A stretch of DNA of 64,000 nt from Pseudomonas sp. BMS12 (lineage in GTDB: Bacteria > Pseudomonadota > Gammaproteobacteria > Pseudomonadales > Pseudomonadaceae): the NCBI RefSeq assembly GCF_001592875.1, contig NZ_LSOF01000022.1:1-64000 (forward strand). The letters are read 5' to 3'. The first letter of the stretch is position 1, and each line of letters starts with the position of its first letter. Below are positions 50,043-59,042 of the stretch, in pieces. The position numbers and the translations under genes were made by a program. A model generated the notes under the pieces. That model worked only from the letters and a program-made list of their open reading frames with translations, made no database searches and was not told where the DNA came from.

Positions 50043-52610
50043 ATGAGCGATTTGTCAGCCCACACCCCCATGATGCAGCAGTACTGGAAGCTGAAGAACC
50101 AGCATCCGGACCTGATGATGTTCTACCGCATGGGCGACTTCTACGAGCTGTTCTACGAGGACGCCAAGAAAGCTGCTGCACTGCTGGAGATCACCCTCAC
50201 CGCTCGCGGCCAGTCCGCCGGGCAGGCCATCCCCATGGCCGGCATCCCGTTCCACTCGGCCGAGGGCTACCTGGCTCGGCTGGTCAAGTTCGGCGAATCG
50301 GTGGCCATCTGCGAACAGATCGGCGACCCGGCCACCAGCAAGGGGCCGGTGGAGCGCCAGGTGGTACGCATCATCACCCCCGGCACCATCAGTGACGAGG
50401 CGCTGCTCGACGAGCGCCGCGACAACCTGGTCGGCGCCGTATTGGGCGACGAAAAACTGTTCGGCCTGGCCACACTCGACATCACCAGCGGCCGCTTCAG
50501 CGTGCAGGAGCTGAAAGGTTGGGAGAACCTGCTGGCCGAACTGGAGCGCCTGAACCCGGCCGAACTGCTGATCCCCGACGACTGGCCACAGGGCCTGCCT
50601 GCCGAGAAGCGACGCGGCTCGCGCCGTCGCGCGCCCTGGGACTTCGAGCTGGACAGTGCGCGCAAGAGCCTGTGCCAGCAGTTCTCCGTACAGGATCTCA
50701 AGGGCTTCGGCTGCGAGGGGCTGAGCCTGGCCATCGGCGCCGCCGGCTGCCTGCTGGCCTACGCCAAGGAAACCCAGCGCACCGCCCTGCCGCACCTGCG
50801 CAGCCTGCGCCATGAGCGCCTGGACGACACGGTCATCCTCGACGGTGCCAGTCGCCGCAATCTTGAACTGGACACCAACCTGGCCGGCGGTCGCGACAAC
50901 ACCCTGCAGTCGGTGGTCGACCGCTGCCAGACTGCCATGGGCTCGCGCCTGCTGACCCGCTGGCTGAACCGCCCCCTGCGCGACCGCAGCGTGCTGGAGG
51001 CGCGCCAGGAAGCCATCGCCTGCCTGCTCGAGCGCTACCGCTTCGAACTGCTGCAGCCGCAGCTCAAGAACATCGGCGACGTCGAGCGCATTCTCGCGCG
51101 TATCGGCCTGCGCAACGCCCGTCCGCGCGACCTGGCGCGCCTGCGCGATGCCCTCGCCGCGTTACCGCAACTGCAAGCCGGCATGGCCGAGCTGGACGCG
51201 GCACACCTCACTGAGCTGGCAGTCAACATCCGTACCTATCCTGAGCTGGCCGATCTGCTGGCCCGCGCCATCATCGACAACCCACCCGCGGTGATCCGCG
51301 ACGGCGGCGTGCTGAAGACCGGCTACGATGCCGAGCTGGACGAACTGCAGTCGATCAGCGAGAACGCCGGCCAGTACCTGATGGACCTGGAAACCCGCGA
51401 GAAGGAACGCACCGGCCTGGCCAACCTCAAGGTCGGCTACAACCGGGTGCACGGTTACTTCATCGAACTGCCCAGCAAACAGGCCGAGTCGGCGCCGGCC
51501 GACTACATCCGCCGGCAGACCCTGAAGGGCGCCGAACGCTTCATTACCCCGGAGCTGAAGACCTTCGAGGACAAGGCTCTGTCGGCCAAGAGCCGCGCCC
51601 TGGCACGTGAGAAACAGCTGTATGAAGAGCTGCTGGAGCTGCTCATCGCCCAGTTGGCGCCACTGCAGGACACCGCCGCAGCCCTGGCCGAGCTGGATGT
51701 ACTGAGCAACCTGGCCGAGCGAGCGCTGAACCTCGATCTCAATCGCCCGCGCTTCGTCGAGGAGCCCTGTCTGCGCATCGAGCAAGGCCGGCATCCGGTG
51801 GTCGAACAGGTGCTGGACACGCCTTTTGTGGCCAATGACCTGAGCCTGGACGACAGCACCCGCATGCTGATCATTACCGGCCCGAACATGGGCGGTAAAT
51901 CCACCTACATGCGCCAGACCGCACTGATCGTGCTGCTGGCCCATATCGGCAGCTTCGTCCCTGCGGCGGCGTGCGAGCTGTCGCTGGTCGACCGTATATT
52001 CACCCGTATCGGCTCGTCCGATGACCTGGCCGGTGGACGCTCCACCTTCATGGTGGAAATGAGCGAGACCGCCAACATCCTGCACAACGCCAGCGACCGC
52101 AGCCTGGTGCTGATGGACGAAGTAGGTCGCGGCACCAGTACCTTCGACGGTTTGTCGCTGGCCTGGTCGGCCGCCGAGCACCTGGCCAAGCTGCGCGCCT
52201 GGACGCTGTTCGCTACCCACTATTTCGAGCTGACCGTACTCCCGGAAAGCGAGCCGGTGGTGGCCAACGTGCACCTGAACGCCACAGAGCACAACGAGCG
52301 CATCGTCTTCCTGCACCATGTATTGCCCGGCCCTGCTAGCCAAAGCTACGGCCTCGCCGTTGCGCAACTGGCCGGCGTACCAGCCCCCGTGATCAGCCGT
52401 GCCCGCGAGCATCTGGCGCGCCTGGAAACCACCAGCCTGCCCCACGAAATGCCGCGTAACGAACCCGGCCAGCCGGCCGCACCGCTGCAGAACGATCTGT
52501 TCGCCAGCCTGCCACACCCGCTGCTTGAAGAATTGGCCAAGATCAATCCCGATGATCTGACCCCGCGCGGCGCTCTGGAGCTGTTATATACATGGAAGAC
52601 GCGCATCTAA
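50043..52610 (+). CDS. mutS: DNA mismatch repair protein MutS
   Basis: An 855-residue mismatch recognition ATPase. The mismatch-wedge Phe-x-Glu is F33-Y34-E35 (MGDFYELFYED). The ABC-type ATPase has P-loop GPNMGGKST (613-621), then DDLAGGRSTFMVEMSE and Walker B LVLMDEVGRGTSTFDG; the C-terminal NDLFASLPHPLLEEL is the tetramer/beta-clamp-binding type tail. It works with MutL in post-replicative repair. Confidence 0.98.
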   Translation: MSDLSAHTPMMQQYWKLKNQHPDLMMFYRMGDFYELFYEDAKKAAALLEITLTARGQSAGQAIPMAGIPFHSAEGYLARLVKFGESVAICEQIGDPATSKGPVERQVVRIITPGTISDEALLDERRDNLVGAVLGDEKLFGLATLDITSGRFSVQELKGWENLLAELERLNPAELLIPDDWPQGLPAEKRRGSRRRAPWDFELDSARKSLCQQFSVQDLKGFGCEGLSLAIGAAGCLLAYAKETQRTALPHLRSLRHERLDDTVILDGASRRNLELDTNLAGGRDNTLQSVVDRCQTAMGSRLLTRWLNRPLRDRSVLEARQEAIACLLERYRFELLQPQLKNIGDVERILARIGLRNARPRDLARLRDALAALPQLQAGMAELDAAHLTELAVNIRTYPELADLLARAIIDNPPAVIRDGGVLKTGYDAELDELQSISENAGQYLMDLETREKERTGLANLKVGYNRVHGYFIELPSKQAESAPADYIRRQTLKGAERFITPELKTFEDKALSAKSRALAREKQLYEELLELLIAQLAPLQDTAAALAELDVLSNLAERALNLDLNRPRFVEEPCLRIEQGRHPVVEQVLDTPFVANDLSLDDSTRMLIITGPNMGGKSTYMRQTALIVLLAHIGSFVPAAACELSLVDRIFTRIGSSDDLAGGRSTFMVEMSETANILHNASDRSLVLMDEVGRGTSTFDGLSLAWSAAEHLAKLRAWTLFATHYFELTVLPESEPVVANVHLNATEHNERIVFLHHVLPGPASQSYGLAVAQLAGVPAPVISRAREHLARLETTSLPHEMPRNEPGQPAAPLQNDLFASLPHPLLEELAKINPDDLTPRGALELLYTWKTRI

Positions 52611-52747
52611 CGCAGACTCGCTCAAACTGCTAGAATCGCGCGCATTTTTACGATTGCCCGGTTTACAGCCTGAGCCGCGGCCAATACCGAGCGCCTGCAA
52701 ACCCACACAGATAGGGATCAGGCTGCCGCCTGAGGAGAGAATCAGAA

Positions 52748-53071
52748 ATGACCTTCGTCGTTACCGACAACTGCATCAAGTGCAAATACACCGACTGCGT
52801 GGAAGTCTGCCCGGTCGACTGCTTCTATGAAGGCCCGAACTTTCTGGTGATCCACCCGGACGAGTGCATCGACTGCGCCCTGTGCGAGCCGGAATGCCCA
52901 GCTCAGGCCATCTTCTCCGAAGATGAAGTGCCGGAGGATATGCAGGAGTTCATCGAGCTGAACGCCGACCTGGCGGAAGTCTGGCCGAACATCACCGAGA
53001 AGAAGGAAGCGCTGGCCGACGCCGAGGAATGGGATGGCGTCAAGGACAAGCTGCAGCATCTGGAGCGCTAA
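52748..53071 (+). CDS. fdxA: Ferredoxin FdxA, 3Fe-4S/4Fe-4S (7Fe type)
   Basis: A 107-residue ferredoxin with the two cluster motifs in the 7Fe arrangement: CIKCKYTDCVEVCPVDCF (residues 9 onward) and CIDCALCEPECP (about 39-50). A C-terminal helix (KKEALADAEEWDGVKDKL) follows. It is a low-potential electron carrier. The gene has a 137-base leader after mutS and its own terminator. Confidence 0.96.
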   Translation: MTFVVTDNCIKCKYTDCVEVCPVDCFYEGPNFLVIHPDECIDCALCEPECPAQAIFSEDEVPEDMQEFIELNADLAEVWPNITEKKEALADAEEWDGVKDKLQHLER

Positions 53072-53083
53072 GCCCGGAAACGC

Positions 53084-53109
53084 AAAGGCCCGCAAACGCG
53101 GGCCTTTTG
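53084..53109 (+). terminator. Terminator of fdxA
   Basis: AAAGGCCCGC pairs with GCGGGCCTTTT around a four-base AAAC loop, 13 bases past the fdxA stop. Confidence 0.88.
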
Positions 53110-53122
53110 CTTTTCTGCAGGC

Positions 53123-53256
53123 AAAAAAAGGGGCGGTATTACCCGCCCACTCTTTCTTCCCTGCTCCCTGAGAATCCTTTCATCTTCCTGATGAACCGCA
53201 TCCTGCGGTAGTTCCCTGGTCACCATCCTGGCAATCGCGCCACGTCCCTAGGCACG
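53123..53256 (-). ncRNA. rsmZ: Small regulatory RNA RsmZ
   Basis: The minus strand between fdxA and rpoS, where rsmZ lies in Pseudomonas, carries eight GGA motifs within about 130 bases, many as AGGGA, CAGGAT or AAGGAT that would sit in hairpin loops (first AGGGA at 53249-53245). It ends with a GGGCGGGTAATACCGCCC stem and seven T's (53129-53123). RsmZ sequesters the translational repressors RsmA/RsmE and so turns on the Gac regulon. The 5' end near 53256 is inferred from a TAAGAT -10-like box at 53267-53262. Ends are approximate. Confidence 0.9.
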
Positions 53257-53428
53257 ACTTCATCTTAGCCGCTCAGCCTACTCGAGCAAGCCCCTGAAAA
53301 TGCCTCAAAGACGGCTACAGGGCGGCACCATTTATAATAAAATCGATAAAAATCAAATAGTTAAACAAACAACAAGGATAAGAATGGATCTCAACCAACG
53401 CATTTAGACCGAAAACACTTACAGCCCG

Positions 53429-53446
53429 TGTAAGCAATAACCTACA
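53429..53446. promoter_or_regulatory. GacA upstream activating sequence of rsmZ
   Basis: TGTAAG-CAATAA-CCTACA matches the GacA site TGTAAG-N6-CTTACA with one difference and lies about 180 bases before the rsmZ start, the usual distance. The bases between (53330-53400) are very AT-rich, as expected for the MvaT/IHF-bound linker. Confidence 0.85.
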
Positions 53447-53457
53447 CCGGACTTAAT

Positions 53458-53484
53458 AAAAAACCCGGCATAGGCCGGGTTTTG
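53458..53484. terminator. Terminator of rpoS
   Basis: AAAAAACCCGGC and GCCGGGTTTT flank CATAG; on the minus strand it lies 18 bases after the rpoS stop. Confidence 0.85.
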
Positions 53485-53501
53485 TTGGAGAACGGGACAC
53501 C

Positions 53502-54506
53502 CTATTGAAATAGAGCGTCGCTGGACAAGCCGTTCTTCTCGAGAATTTCCCGCAAGCGCTTGAGCGCCTCGACCTGGATTTGCCGCACCCGCTCGCGGGT
53601 CAGACCGATTTCCTGGCCAACTTCCTCCAGCGTACAACTCTCATGACCGCGCAGACCGAAGCGGCGCACCACCACCTCACGCTGCTTGTCGGTCAGCTCC
53701 GATAGCCATTGGTCAATGCTTTCCGAAAGATCGTCGTCCTGCAACAGATCGCAGGGATCGCTAGGGCGATCATCCGTGAGGGTATCGAGCAGGGTCTTGT
53801 CCGAGTCTGGCCCAAGCGATACATCCACCGAAGTGACCCGCTCATTGAGACCGAGCATCCGCTTGACCTCACCGACCGGCTTCTCCAGCAGGTTGGCGAT
53901 TTCCTCAGCCGACGGCTCATGGTCGAGCTTCTGGGTCAGTTCACGAGCCGCTCGCAGATAGACGTTGAGCTCCTTCACCACGTGGATAGGCAGGCGGATC
54001 GTTCGGGTCTGATTCATGATCGCCCGTTCGATGGTTTGACGAATCCACCAGGTCGCATAAGTGGAGAAACGGAAGCCGCGCTCCGGATCGAACTTCTCCA
54101 CAGCCCGGATCAGGCCGAGATTGCCTTCTTCGATCAGGTCCAGCAGCGACAGGCCGCGATTGACATAACGCCGTGCGATCTTCACCACCAGACGCAGGTT
54201 GCTTTCGATCATGCGCTTGCGCCCGGCAGGATCGCCCTTCTGCGCCAGTCGCGCGAAGTGCACTTCTTCCTGAGGGGTGAGCAAGGGGGAAAAGCCGATT
54301 TCGTTGAGGTACAGCTGAGTGGCGTCTAGCGCCCGGGTGTAGTCGATGTATTTGTGCTGTTTGAGACTGTTGGTCGAATTTTTGGATTTGGCGCTGGAAG
54401 TCGGCAGCTCGGTTTCTTCTGCCCGCTCTTCCAGAACGATGCCTGGCTCCATAAGGAGCACTTCATCGTCGACGTCAAACTCCGGCGCTTCTTTGCTGAG
54501 TGCCAT
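53502..54506 (-). CDS. rpoS: RNA polymerase sigma factor RpoS
   Basis: A 334-residue sigma-70 family factor. Region 1.2/2 begins at DATQLYLNEIGFSPLLTPQEEVHFA; region 2 holds RFSTYATWWIRQTIERAIMNQTRTIRLPIHVVKE; region 4 has CTLEEVGQEIGLTRERVRQIQVEALKRLR. It directs stationary-phase and general stress genes. The ATG at 54506 is the family start (MALSKEAPEF). It lies downstream of nlpD on the same strand, with rsmZ behind it. Confidence 0.97.
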   Translation of the reverse strand: MALSKEAPEFDVDDEVLLMEPGIVLEERAEETELPTSSAKSKNSTNSLKQHKYIDYTRALDATQLYLNEIGFSPLLTPQEEVHFARLAQKGDPAGRKRMIESNLRLVVKIARRYVNRGLSLLDLIEEGNLGLIRAVEKFDPERGFRFSTYATWWIRQTIERAIMNQTRTIRLPIHVVKELNVYLRAARELTQKLDHEPSAEEIANLLEKPVGEVKRMLGLNERVTSVDVSLGPDSDKTLLDTLTDDRPSDPCDLLQDDDLSESIDQWLSELTDKQREVVVRRFGLRGHESCTLEEVGQEIGLTRERVRQIQVEALKRLREILEKNGLSSDALFQ

Positions 54507-54702
54507 TGTTGTTGTCCTGTTCTGAGTTCGACAACAAGCCCTAGCGACGCCCACCCCAGTTCTGCATTCAGGAGAACCGGCCCCCCAAGCTAGTCCGAGA
54601 CTGGCCTGCCGCCGATTGATTACGCACCTGACGAATCGCTGGGTGACTCCCTGGCAACACCAAAGCCCGCTCCTCCCACGTATGAGACGGGGTGGTGGCG
54701 AG

Positions 54703-55560
54703 TCAACGACGAGGCAGATATTGCAAGGGATCTACAGGCTTACCTTGGCGGCGAATCTCGAAATGGAGCTTCACCCGGTCGGTTCCCGTGGAACCCATCT
54801 CGGCAATATGCTGTCCGACTTTGACCTGCTGTCCCTCCCGAACCAGCAGCCTGCGGTTATGTCCGTAGGCGCTTACGTAGGCATCGCTGTGTTTGATGAT
54901 CACCAGTTCGCCGTAGCCCCGTAAACCACTCCCGGCGTACACAACGGCACCATCAGACGCAGCTAAAACAGGCTGGCCCAAATCTCCGGCGATATCAATT
55001 CCTTTATTCAAACTGCCGTTTGACGAGAATTTCCCGATCAGCGTGCCATTGGCAGGCCAGGCCCAGCCCTTTGCCGAACGCTGCACCTGTTGCACTTTGG
55101 CAGGTGCGGCAGGTGGGTTAGTGGCAACAGGAGATGTGCTCGCCGCCGGCTTCTGAACCGGTGCCGGGCTTGGTGCCGGAGGACGACTGACCGGTTGCTG
55201 CACAGCAGGCGTTACCGGCCGGCTCGGCTGCACCGCCACAGGAGCACTGCTCGGCGGGAGATCGAAGCGAATGCGCTGGCCGGGGCGAATCACGTAGGGC
55301 GCAGGGATATGGTTGCGTGCCGCCAGAGCCTTCCAGTCCCAACCGAAACGAAAGGCGATGGAATAAAGAGTGTCGCCACGTTGCACCACATACTGGCCAC
55401 TGGTGACCTGTTGCTGATACTGACGCTGAGCCTGGGTGCCACTCTGGGTGCGGTCCACCACCTGAACCGGAGCCGACGGCTTACTGCTGCAGCCTGTCAG
55501 CAAGGCCGCGAAAAACACTGCACCCAAGGCATGGTGCTTTCGCTGCTGTGTGAGACTCAC
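54703..55560 (-). CDS. nlpD: Lipoprotein NlpD, amidase activator
   Basis: A 285-residue outer-membrane lipoprotein: lipobox LLTGCSS at about residue 20, a LysM domain (YVVQRGDTLYSIAFRFGWDWKALAARN), a proline-rich linker and a C-terminal LytM domain. The LytM zinc ligands are incomplete (NKGIDIAGD in place of HxxxD, LHFEIR), as in other NlpD proteins, which activate AmiC rather than cut peptidoglycan. The start is GTG at 55560 behind AGGAGC. The gap to rpoS (54507-54702) holds no gene; rpoS promoters often lie within nlpD. Confidence 0.95.
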   Translation of the reverse strand: MSLTQQRKHHALGAVFFAALLTGCSSKPSAPVQVVDRTQSGTQAQRQYQQQVTSGQYVVQRGDTLYSIAFRFGWDWKALAARNHIPAPYVIRPGQRIRFDLPPSSAPVAVQPSRPVTPAVQQPVSRPPAPSPAPVQKPAASTSPVATNPPAAPAKVQQVQRSAKGWAWPANGTLIGKFSSNGSLNKGIDIAGDLGQPVLAASDGAVVYAGSGLRGYGELVIIKHSDAYVSAYGHNRRLLVREGQQVKVGQHIAEMGSTGTDRVKLHFEIRRQGKPVDPLQYLPRR

Positions 55561-55611
55561 CCCGTGCTCCTGTGGCGCTGCTGCTTGTAAGTTGCGCGTA
55601 TTGTGCCGGAT

Positions 55612-56550
55612 TTATTCGGCAGAGCCAGCGCTTTGCTGGCGACTCCCGGCCAACCACTCCAGCCCGAGCACCAACACCACACCGGCGACCGCCAATAGCA
55701 GCGCCAGCAGCAGCTGCGAGTCCTGCCCCATCTGGCTGGCAAACTGCGAGGGCCAGAGATTTTCCTGCAGCACGGGCACTTGCAAACCGTGGCTGTCGGT
55801 ACGCCAGGTCAGGGTGTGCTTCCACGGCCAGACCTTGTTCAGCGAGCCCAACATCAGCCCGGTCAGAAAGGCCAGGGTAACGTCACGCACATGAGCCAGC
55901 AGCCAGCTGAGAAGGCGGGCGAAGCTGAGCAGGCCGACCAGGCAACCCGCGGCGAAGATGGCGAGCACGGCGATATCCAGGCTCTTGACCGCCCCCAGCA
56001 CCACGGCATAGAGCCCCATCAGCACCAGCAGAAAACTGCCGGATATCCCGGGCAGAATCATTGCGCAGATGGCAATGGCACCCGCCAGGAACAGGCTCAA
56101 CGGATCATCCCCCCACTGCTGCGGGGCGGCTACGGTGATCCACCAGGCGAAGGCAATGCCCAGGCCGAAGCTCAGGACTCGAATCCAGTTCCAGCGACCG
56201 ATCTCGCGCGCCACCAGGTGGCTGGAAACCAGGATCAGACCGAAGAAGAACGACCACACCGGGATTGGCTGCTCGGCCAGCAGCCAGGTAATCAGGCGTG
56301 CCAGGCTGAACACACTGGTGAGAATACCGGCGAACAGTACCAGCAGAAAATTCACATTGGCTATTCGCCAGGCCTCGGCCACACGGCCCCGCAGCAATTG
56401 CACCAATGCCTCGGGCACGCGGGCGATGGAGCGCAGCAATTCATCGTAAATGCCGGTAATGAAGGCGACTGTACCGCCGGAGACACCGGGCACCACGTCG
56501 GCCGCGCCCATCGCCATGCCTTTTGCAAACAGCAGAAAATAATTCTTCAT
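55612..56550 (-). CDS. DUF368 membrane protein, PopT-type polyprenyl-phosphate translocase
   Basis: A 312-residue multipass protein with the DUF368 signature GMAMGAADVVPGVSGGTVAFITGIY at the N-terminus and a second copy, ICAMILPGISGSFLLVLMGLY, half way through, indicating two inverted halves with about nine or ten TM helices. Bacterial DUF368 (PopT) proteins return undecaprenyl phosphate across the membrane for envelope synthesis. The ATG is at 56550. It sits between nlpD and pcm; I recall these two as adjacent in P. aeruginosa, so the gene may be an insertion here. Confidence 0.9.
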   Translation of the reverse strand: MKNYFLLFAKGMAMGAADVVPGVSGGTVAFITGIYDELLRSIARVPEALVQLLRGRVAEAWRIANVNFLLVLFAGILTSVFSLARLITWLLAEQPIPVWSFFFGLILVSSHLVAREIGRWNWIRVLSFGLGIAFAWWITVAAPQQWGDDPLSLFLAGAIAICAMILPGISGSFLLVLMGLYAVVLGAVKSLDIAVLAIFAAGCLVGLLSFARLLSWLLAHVRDVTLAFLTGLMLGSLNKVWPWKHTLTWRTDSHGLQVPVLQENLWPSQFASQMGQDSQLLLALLLAVAGVVLVLGLEWLAGSRQQSAGSAE

Positions 56551-56578
56551 CGAGCTTTCCGTAGCTAAAAGTATGGAG

Positions 56579-57247
56579 TCAGGCCAACGGGCCATTGAGC
56601 AGGGGGACGAATCGCACCAGATCGAGAACATGGCGGCTGTAGCCATCTTCTTCACGGACGATCAGCAGCAGTTCCTGCACATCGCCGGTGCCCACCGGAA
56701 TTACCAAACGGCCGCCGATGGCCAACTGGTCGAGCAGGGCCTGGGGCACATCGGTGGCGGCGGCGGTAACGATGATGCCGTTGTAGGGGCCCAGCGCATT
56801 CCAGCCTTCCCAGCCGTCACCCCAGCGGAACACCACATTACGGATATTCAGAGCGGCCAGGCGTTCCTTGGCTCGATCCTGCAGGGACTGAATGCGCTCC
56901 ACCGAGAACACCCGCTCCACCAGCTGAGTCAGCACTGCGGTCTGGTAACCGGAGCCGGTGCCGATCTCCAGCACCTTGTCCAGCGGGCCGGCGGCCAGCA
57001 GCAACTCGGTCATGCGCCCGACTATGTAGGGCTGCGAGATGGTCTGGTTATGGCCGATGGGCAGCGCCGTGTCTTCATAGGCGCGGTGCGCCAGGGCTTC
57101 ATCGACGAACAGGTGACGCGGCGTGCGGCGGATGACTTCGAGCACGCGCGCGTTGGACAGGCCTTCCTCGTACAGCCGCTCGATCAGGCGCTCGCGGGTG
57201 CGCTGCGAGGTCATGCCGATGCCGTGATGTTGTTGCAGGTCGCGCAT
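56579..57247 (-). CDS. pcm: Protein-L-isoaspartate O-methyltransferase
   Basis: A 222-residue SAM methyltransferase that repairs isoaspartyl residues. Motif I is VLEIGTGSGYQTAVL; PIGHNQTISQPYIVGRMTE and a VTAAATDVPQALLDQLAIGGRLVIPVG segment are family-specific. The ATG at 57247 shares one base with the surE stop, so it is coupled; an upstream ATG at 57268 is less likely. Confidence 0.95.
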   Translation of the reverse strand: MRDLQQHHGIGMTSQRTRERLIERLYEEGLSNARVLEVIRRTPRHLFVDEALAHRAYEDTALPIGHNQTISQPYIVGRMTELLLAAGPLDKVLEIGTGSGYQTAVLTQLVERVFSVERIQSLQDRAKERLAALNIRNVVFRWGDGWEGWNALGPYNGIIVTAAATDVPQALLDQLAIGGRLVIPVGTGDVQELLLIVREEDGYSRHVLDLVRFVPLLNGPLA

Positions 57248-57996
57248 CACAGCAGGCCCTCCAGCCATCCTTCAAGGCGGCCAAATGCCTCGTGAAAGGT
57301 GCGATCCAGTTGCAGCGGCGTGATCGACACATAGCCCTGCATCACCGCATGGAAGTCGGTACCCGGGCCGCCATCCTCGGCGTCGCCGGAGACGGATATC
57401 CAGTAGCCTTCCTTGCCGCGCGGATTGAGCTGCTTGACCGGCGCCGCTGCGCGCGCGCGATGACCCAGGCGCGTCAGCTGCACGCCTCGGATATGTTCCA
57501 GCGGCAAATTGGGCACGTTGACGTTGAGCACGGTGCGCGGTGGCAGGTCGAGCTTGTCATGGGCCTCGACCAGCTTGCGCGCGAAGTAGGCGGCGGTCGG
57601 CAGATTGTCGGGCTGACGCGACAGCAGCGAGAAGGCGAAGGCGGGCTTGCTCAGGAAGCGCCCTTCGAGTGCTGCGGCCACGGTGCCGGAATAGAGCACA
57701 TCGTCGCCCAGATTGGCGCCGAGGTTGATGCCCGACACCACCATGTCCGGCACCGGATCCAGCAGCGCATTGAGGCCCAGGTGCACGCAGTCGGTCGGCG
57801 TGCCGTTGAGGCTGATATAGCCGTTGGGCAGCGTCGAGGGATGCAGCGGACGATCGAGGGTCAGCGCGCTGCTGGCGCCGCTCTTGTCTTCGCTCGGGGC
57901 GATGACCACGCACTCGGCGTAGTCCTGTAAAGCGCCGTGCAGCGCGGCGATACCGGGTGCCAGCACCCCGTCGTCGTTGGAGATCAGAATTCGCAT
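57247..57996 (-). CDS. surE: 5'/3'-nucleotidase SurE
   Basis: A 249-residue stationary-phase survival nucleotidase. The N-terminal metal motif is ISNDDGVLAPGI; GTPTDCVHLGLNALL and VVSGINLGANLGDDVLYSGTVAAALEG are the conserved centre. It dephosphorylates nucleoside monophosphates and exopolyphosphate. It overlaps truD by 13 bases and pcm by one. Confidence 0.96.
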   Translation of the reverse strand: MRILISNDDGVLAPGIAALHGALQDYAECVVIAPSEDKSGASSALTLDRPLHPSTLPNGYISLNGTPTDCVHLGLNALLDPVPDMVVSGINLGANLGDDVLYSGTVAAALEGRFLSKPAFAFSLLSRQPDNLPTAAYFARKLVEAHDKLDLPPRTVLNVNVPNLPLEHIRGVQLTRLGHRARAAAPVKQLNPRGKEGYWISVSGDAEDGGPGTDFHAVMQGYVSITPLQLDRTFHEAFGRLEGWLEGLL

Positions 57997-59042
57997 GGGG
58001 TTTCCGTCTGCCCTGCCGGCAGTAGATCGACCAGTTCACGCACCACCACGGTGGCGAAGCATCCGGCCGGCAGAACGAATTGCAGTTGCACTATCTCGGG
58101 TTCCGGATAATGCCACGTCAAACCGGTGATGGGGAGGCGCAGGATGCGCCGTTCGTGCGCCATGCCCGCGCCGACCAGCCAGTCACCCAGCGCCGATTCA
58201 CGCTCGGCGACGCCCTGCTCCAGAGCCTGAGGATTGCCGGCCGCCGGCGACGGCCCAGCGCCCCATAGCGGTCCGGTCGGGTGCAGATCGAGGATGGTCA
58301 GGCGCGGATCGCTGCATTCCGCCTCACCGGCCATGAAGAAGCTGCGACTGTTGGTGAAGGCCAGCAGGTCGCCGACCTGAGCACTGTTCCAGGTGCCAGC
58401 CGCTACCCGCTCGGCCAATACGCGGTTGAACAGGTAGCTGCGCGCCGCCGACAGCAGACGCGAACGCAGGTTGCGCTGCTCCGGCAACTCCTTGCGCAAC
58501 GCGAACGCGCGAGCATCGACGACATTGCCACCGTCCCAGCCGAAACGCTGCAGGCCGTAGTAGTTGGGCACACCTTGTTCACGAAGGGTTTGCAAGCGGT
58601 GCTCCAGCACCTCGCGGTCGACCTTGAGGGCAGTCAGGCGCAGGATGAAGCCGTTGGCCGAATGAGCGCCGCGCTGCAACTTGCGTGAGTGGCGCACGGT
58701 CTTGAGGATGGCCAGGTTGTCACTTTCGGCGGCAGTCAGATCGGGATCGGCCTTGCCCGGCAGATGCAGGCTGAACCACTGGCGGGTCAGGGCCTGGCGA
58801 TCCTTCAAACCGGCGTAGCTGATATTGCGCTGCGACACCCCGGCCGCGCGAGCCAGGCGCCGCGCCGCCTCCTCGGTGTTCAGGCCGCGCTTCTCCACCC
58901 AAAGCCAGAGGTGTTCACCCTGGCCGGACAGGGGGATATCCAGCACCTCATCGACCTGGAAGTCCTCGGCCACCGCCTTGAGCACCGCCGTGCCGCAAGG
59001 CTCACCATGGGCGCGCGGGCCCAGCAGTTCGAGCTCGTTCAT
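57984..59042 (-). CDS. truD: tRNA pseudouridine(13) synthase TruD
   Basis: A 352-residue enzyme that makes pseudouridine at position 13 of tRNA-Glu. The catalytic aspartate is in ISYAGLKDRQALTRQWFS; NYYGLQRFGWDGGNV is the second signature. Length fits. ATGA overlap with ispF. Confidence 0.95.
   Translation of the reverse strand: MNELELLGPRAHGEPCGTAVLKAVAEDFQVDEVLDIPLSGQGEHLWLWVEKRGLNTEEAARRLARAAGVSQRNISYAGLKDRQALTRQWFSLHLPGKADPDLTAAESDNLAILKTVRHSRKLQRGAHSANGFILRLTALKVDREVLEHRLQTLREQGVPNYYGLQRFGWDGGNVVDARAFALRKELPEQRNLRSRLLSAARSYLFNRVLAERVAAGTWNSAQVGDLLAFTNSRSFFMAGEAECSDPRLTILDLHPTGPLWGAGPSPAAGNPQALEQGVAERESALGDWLVGAGMAHERRILRLPITGLTWHYPEPEIVQLQFVLPAGCFATVVVRELVDLLPAGQTETPCEF

Noticed and set aside
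53415..53435. CTTACAGCCCGTGTAAG inverted repeat as the GacA site
   Set aside because: The order of the arms is reversed and the spacer is five. The overlapping TGTAAG-CAATAA-CCTACA at 53429-53446 has the correct orientation and a six-base spacer.
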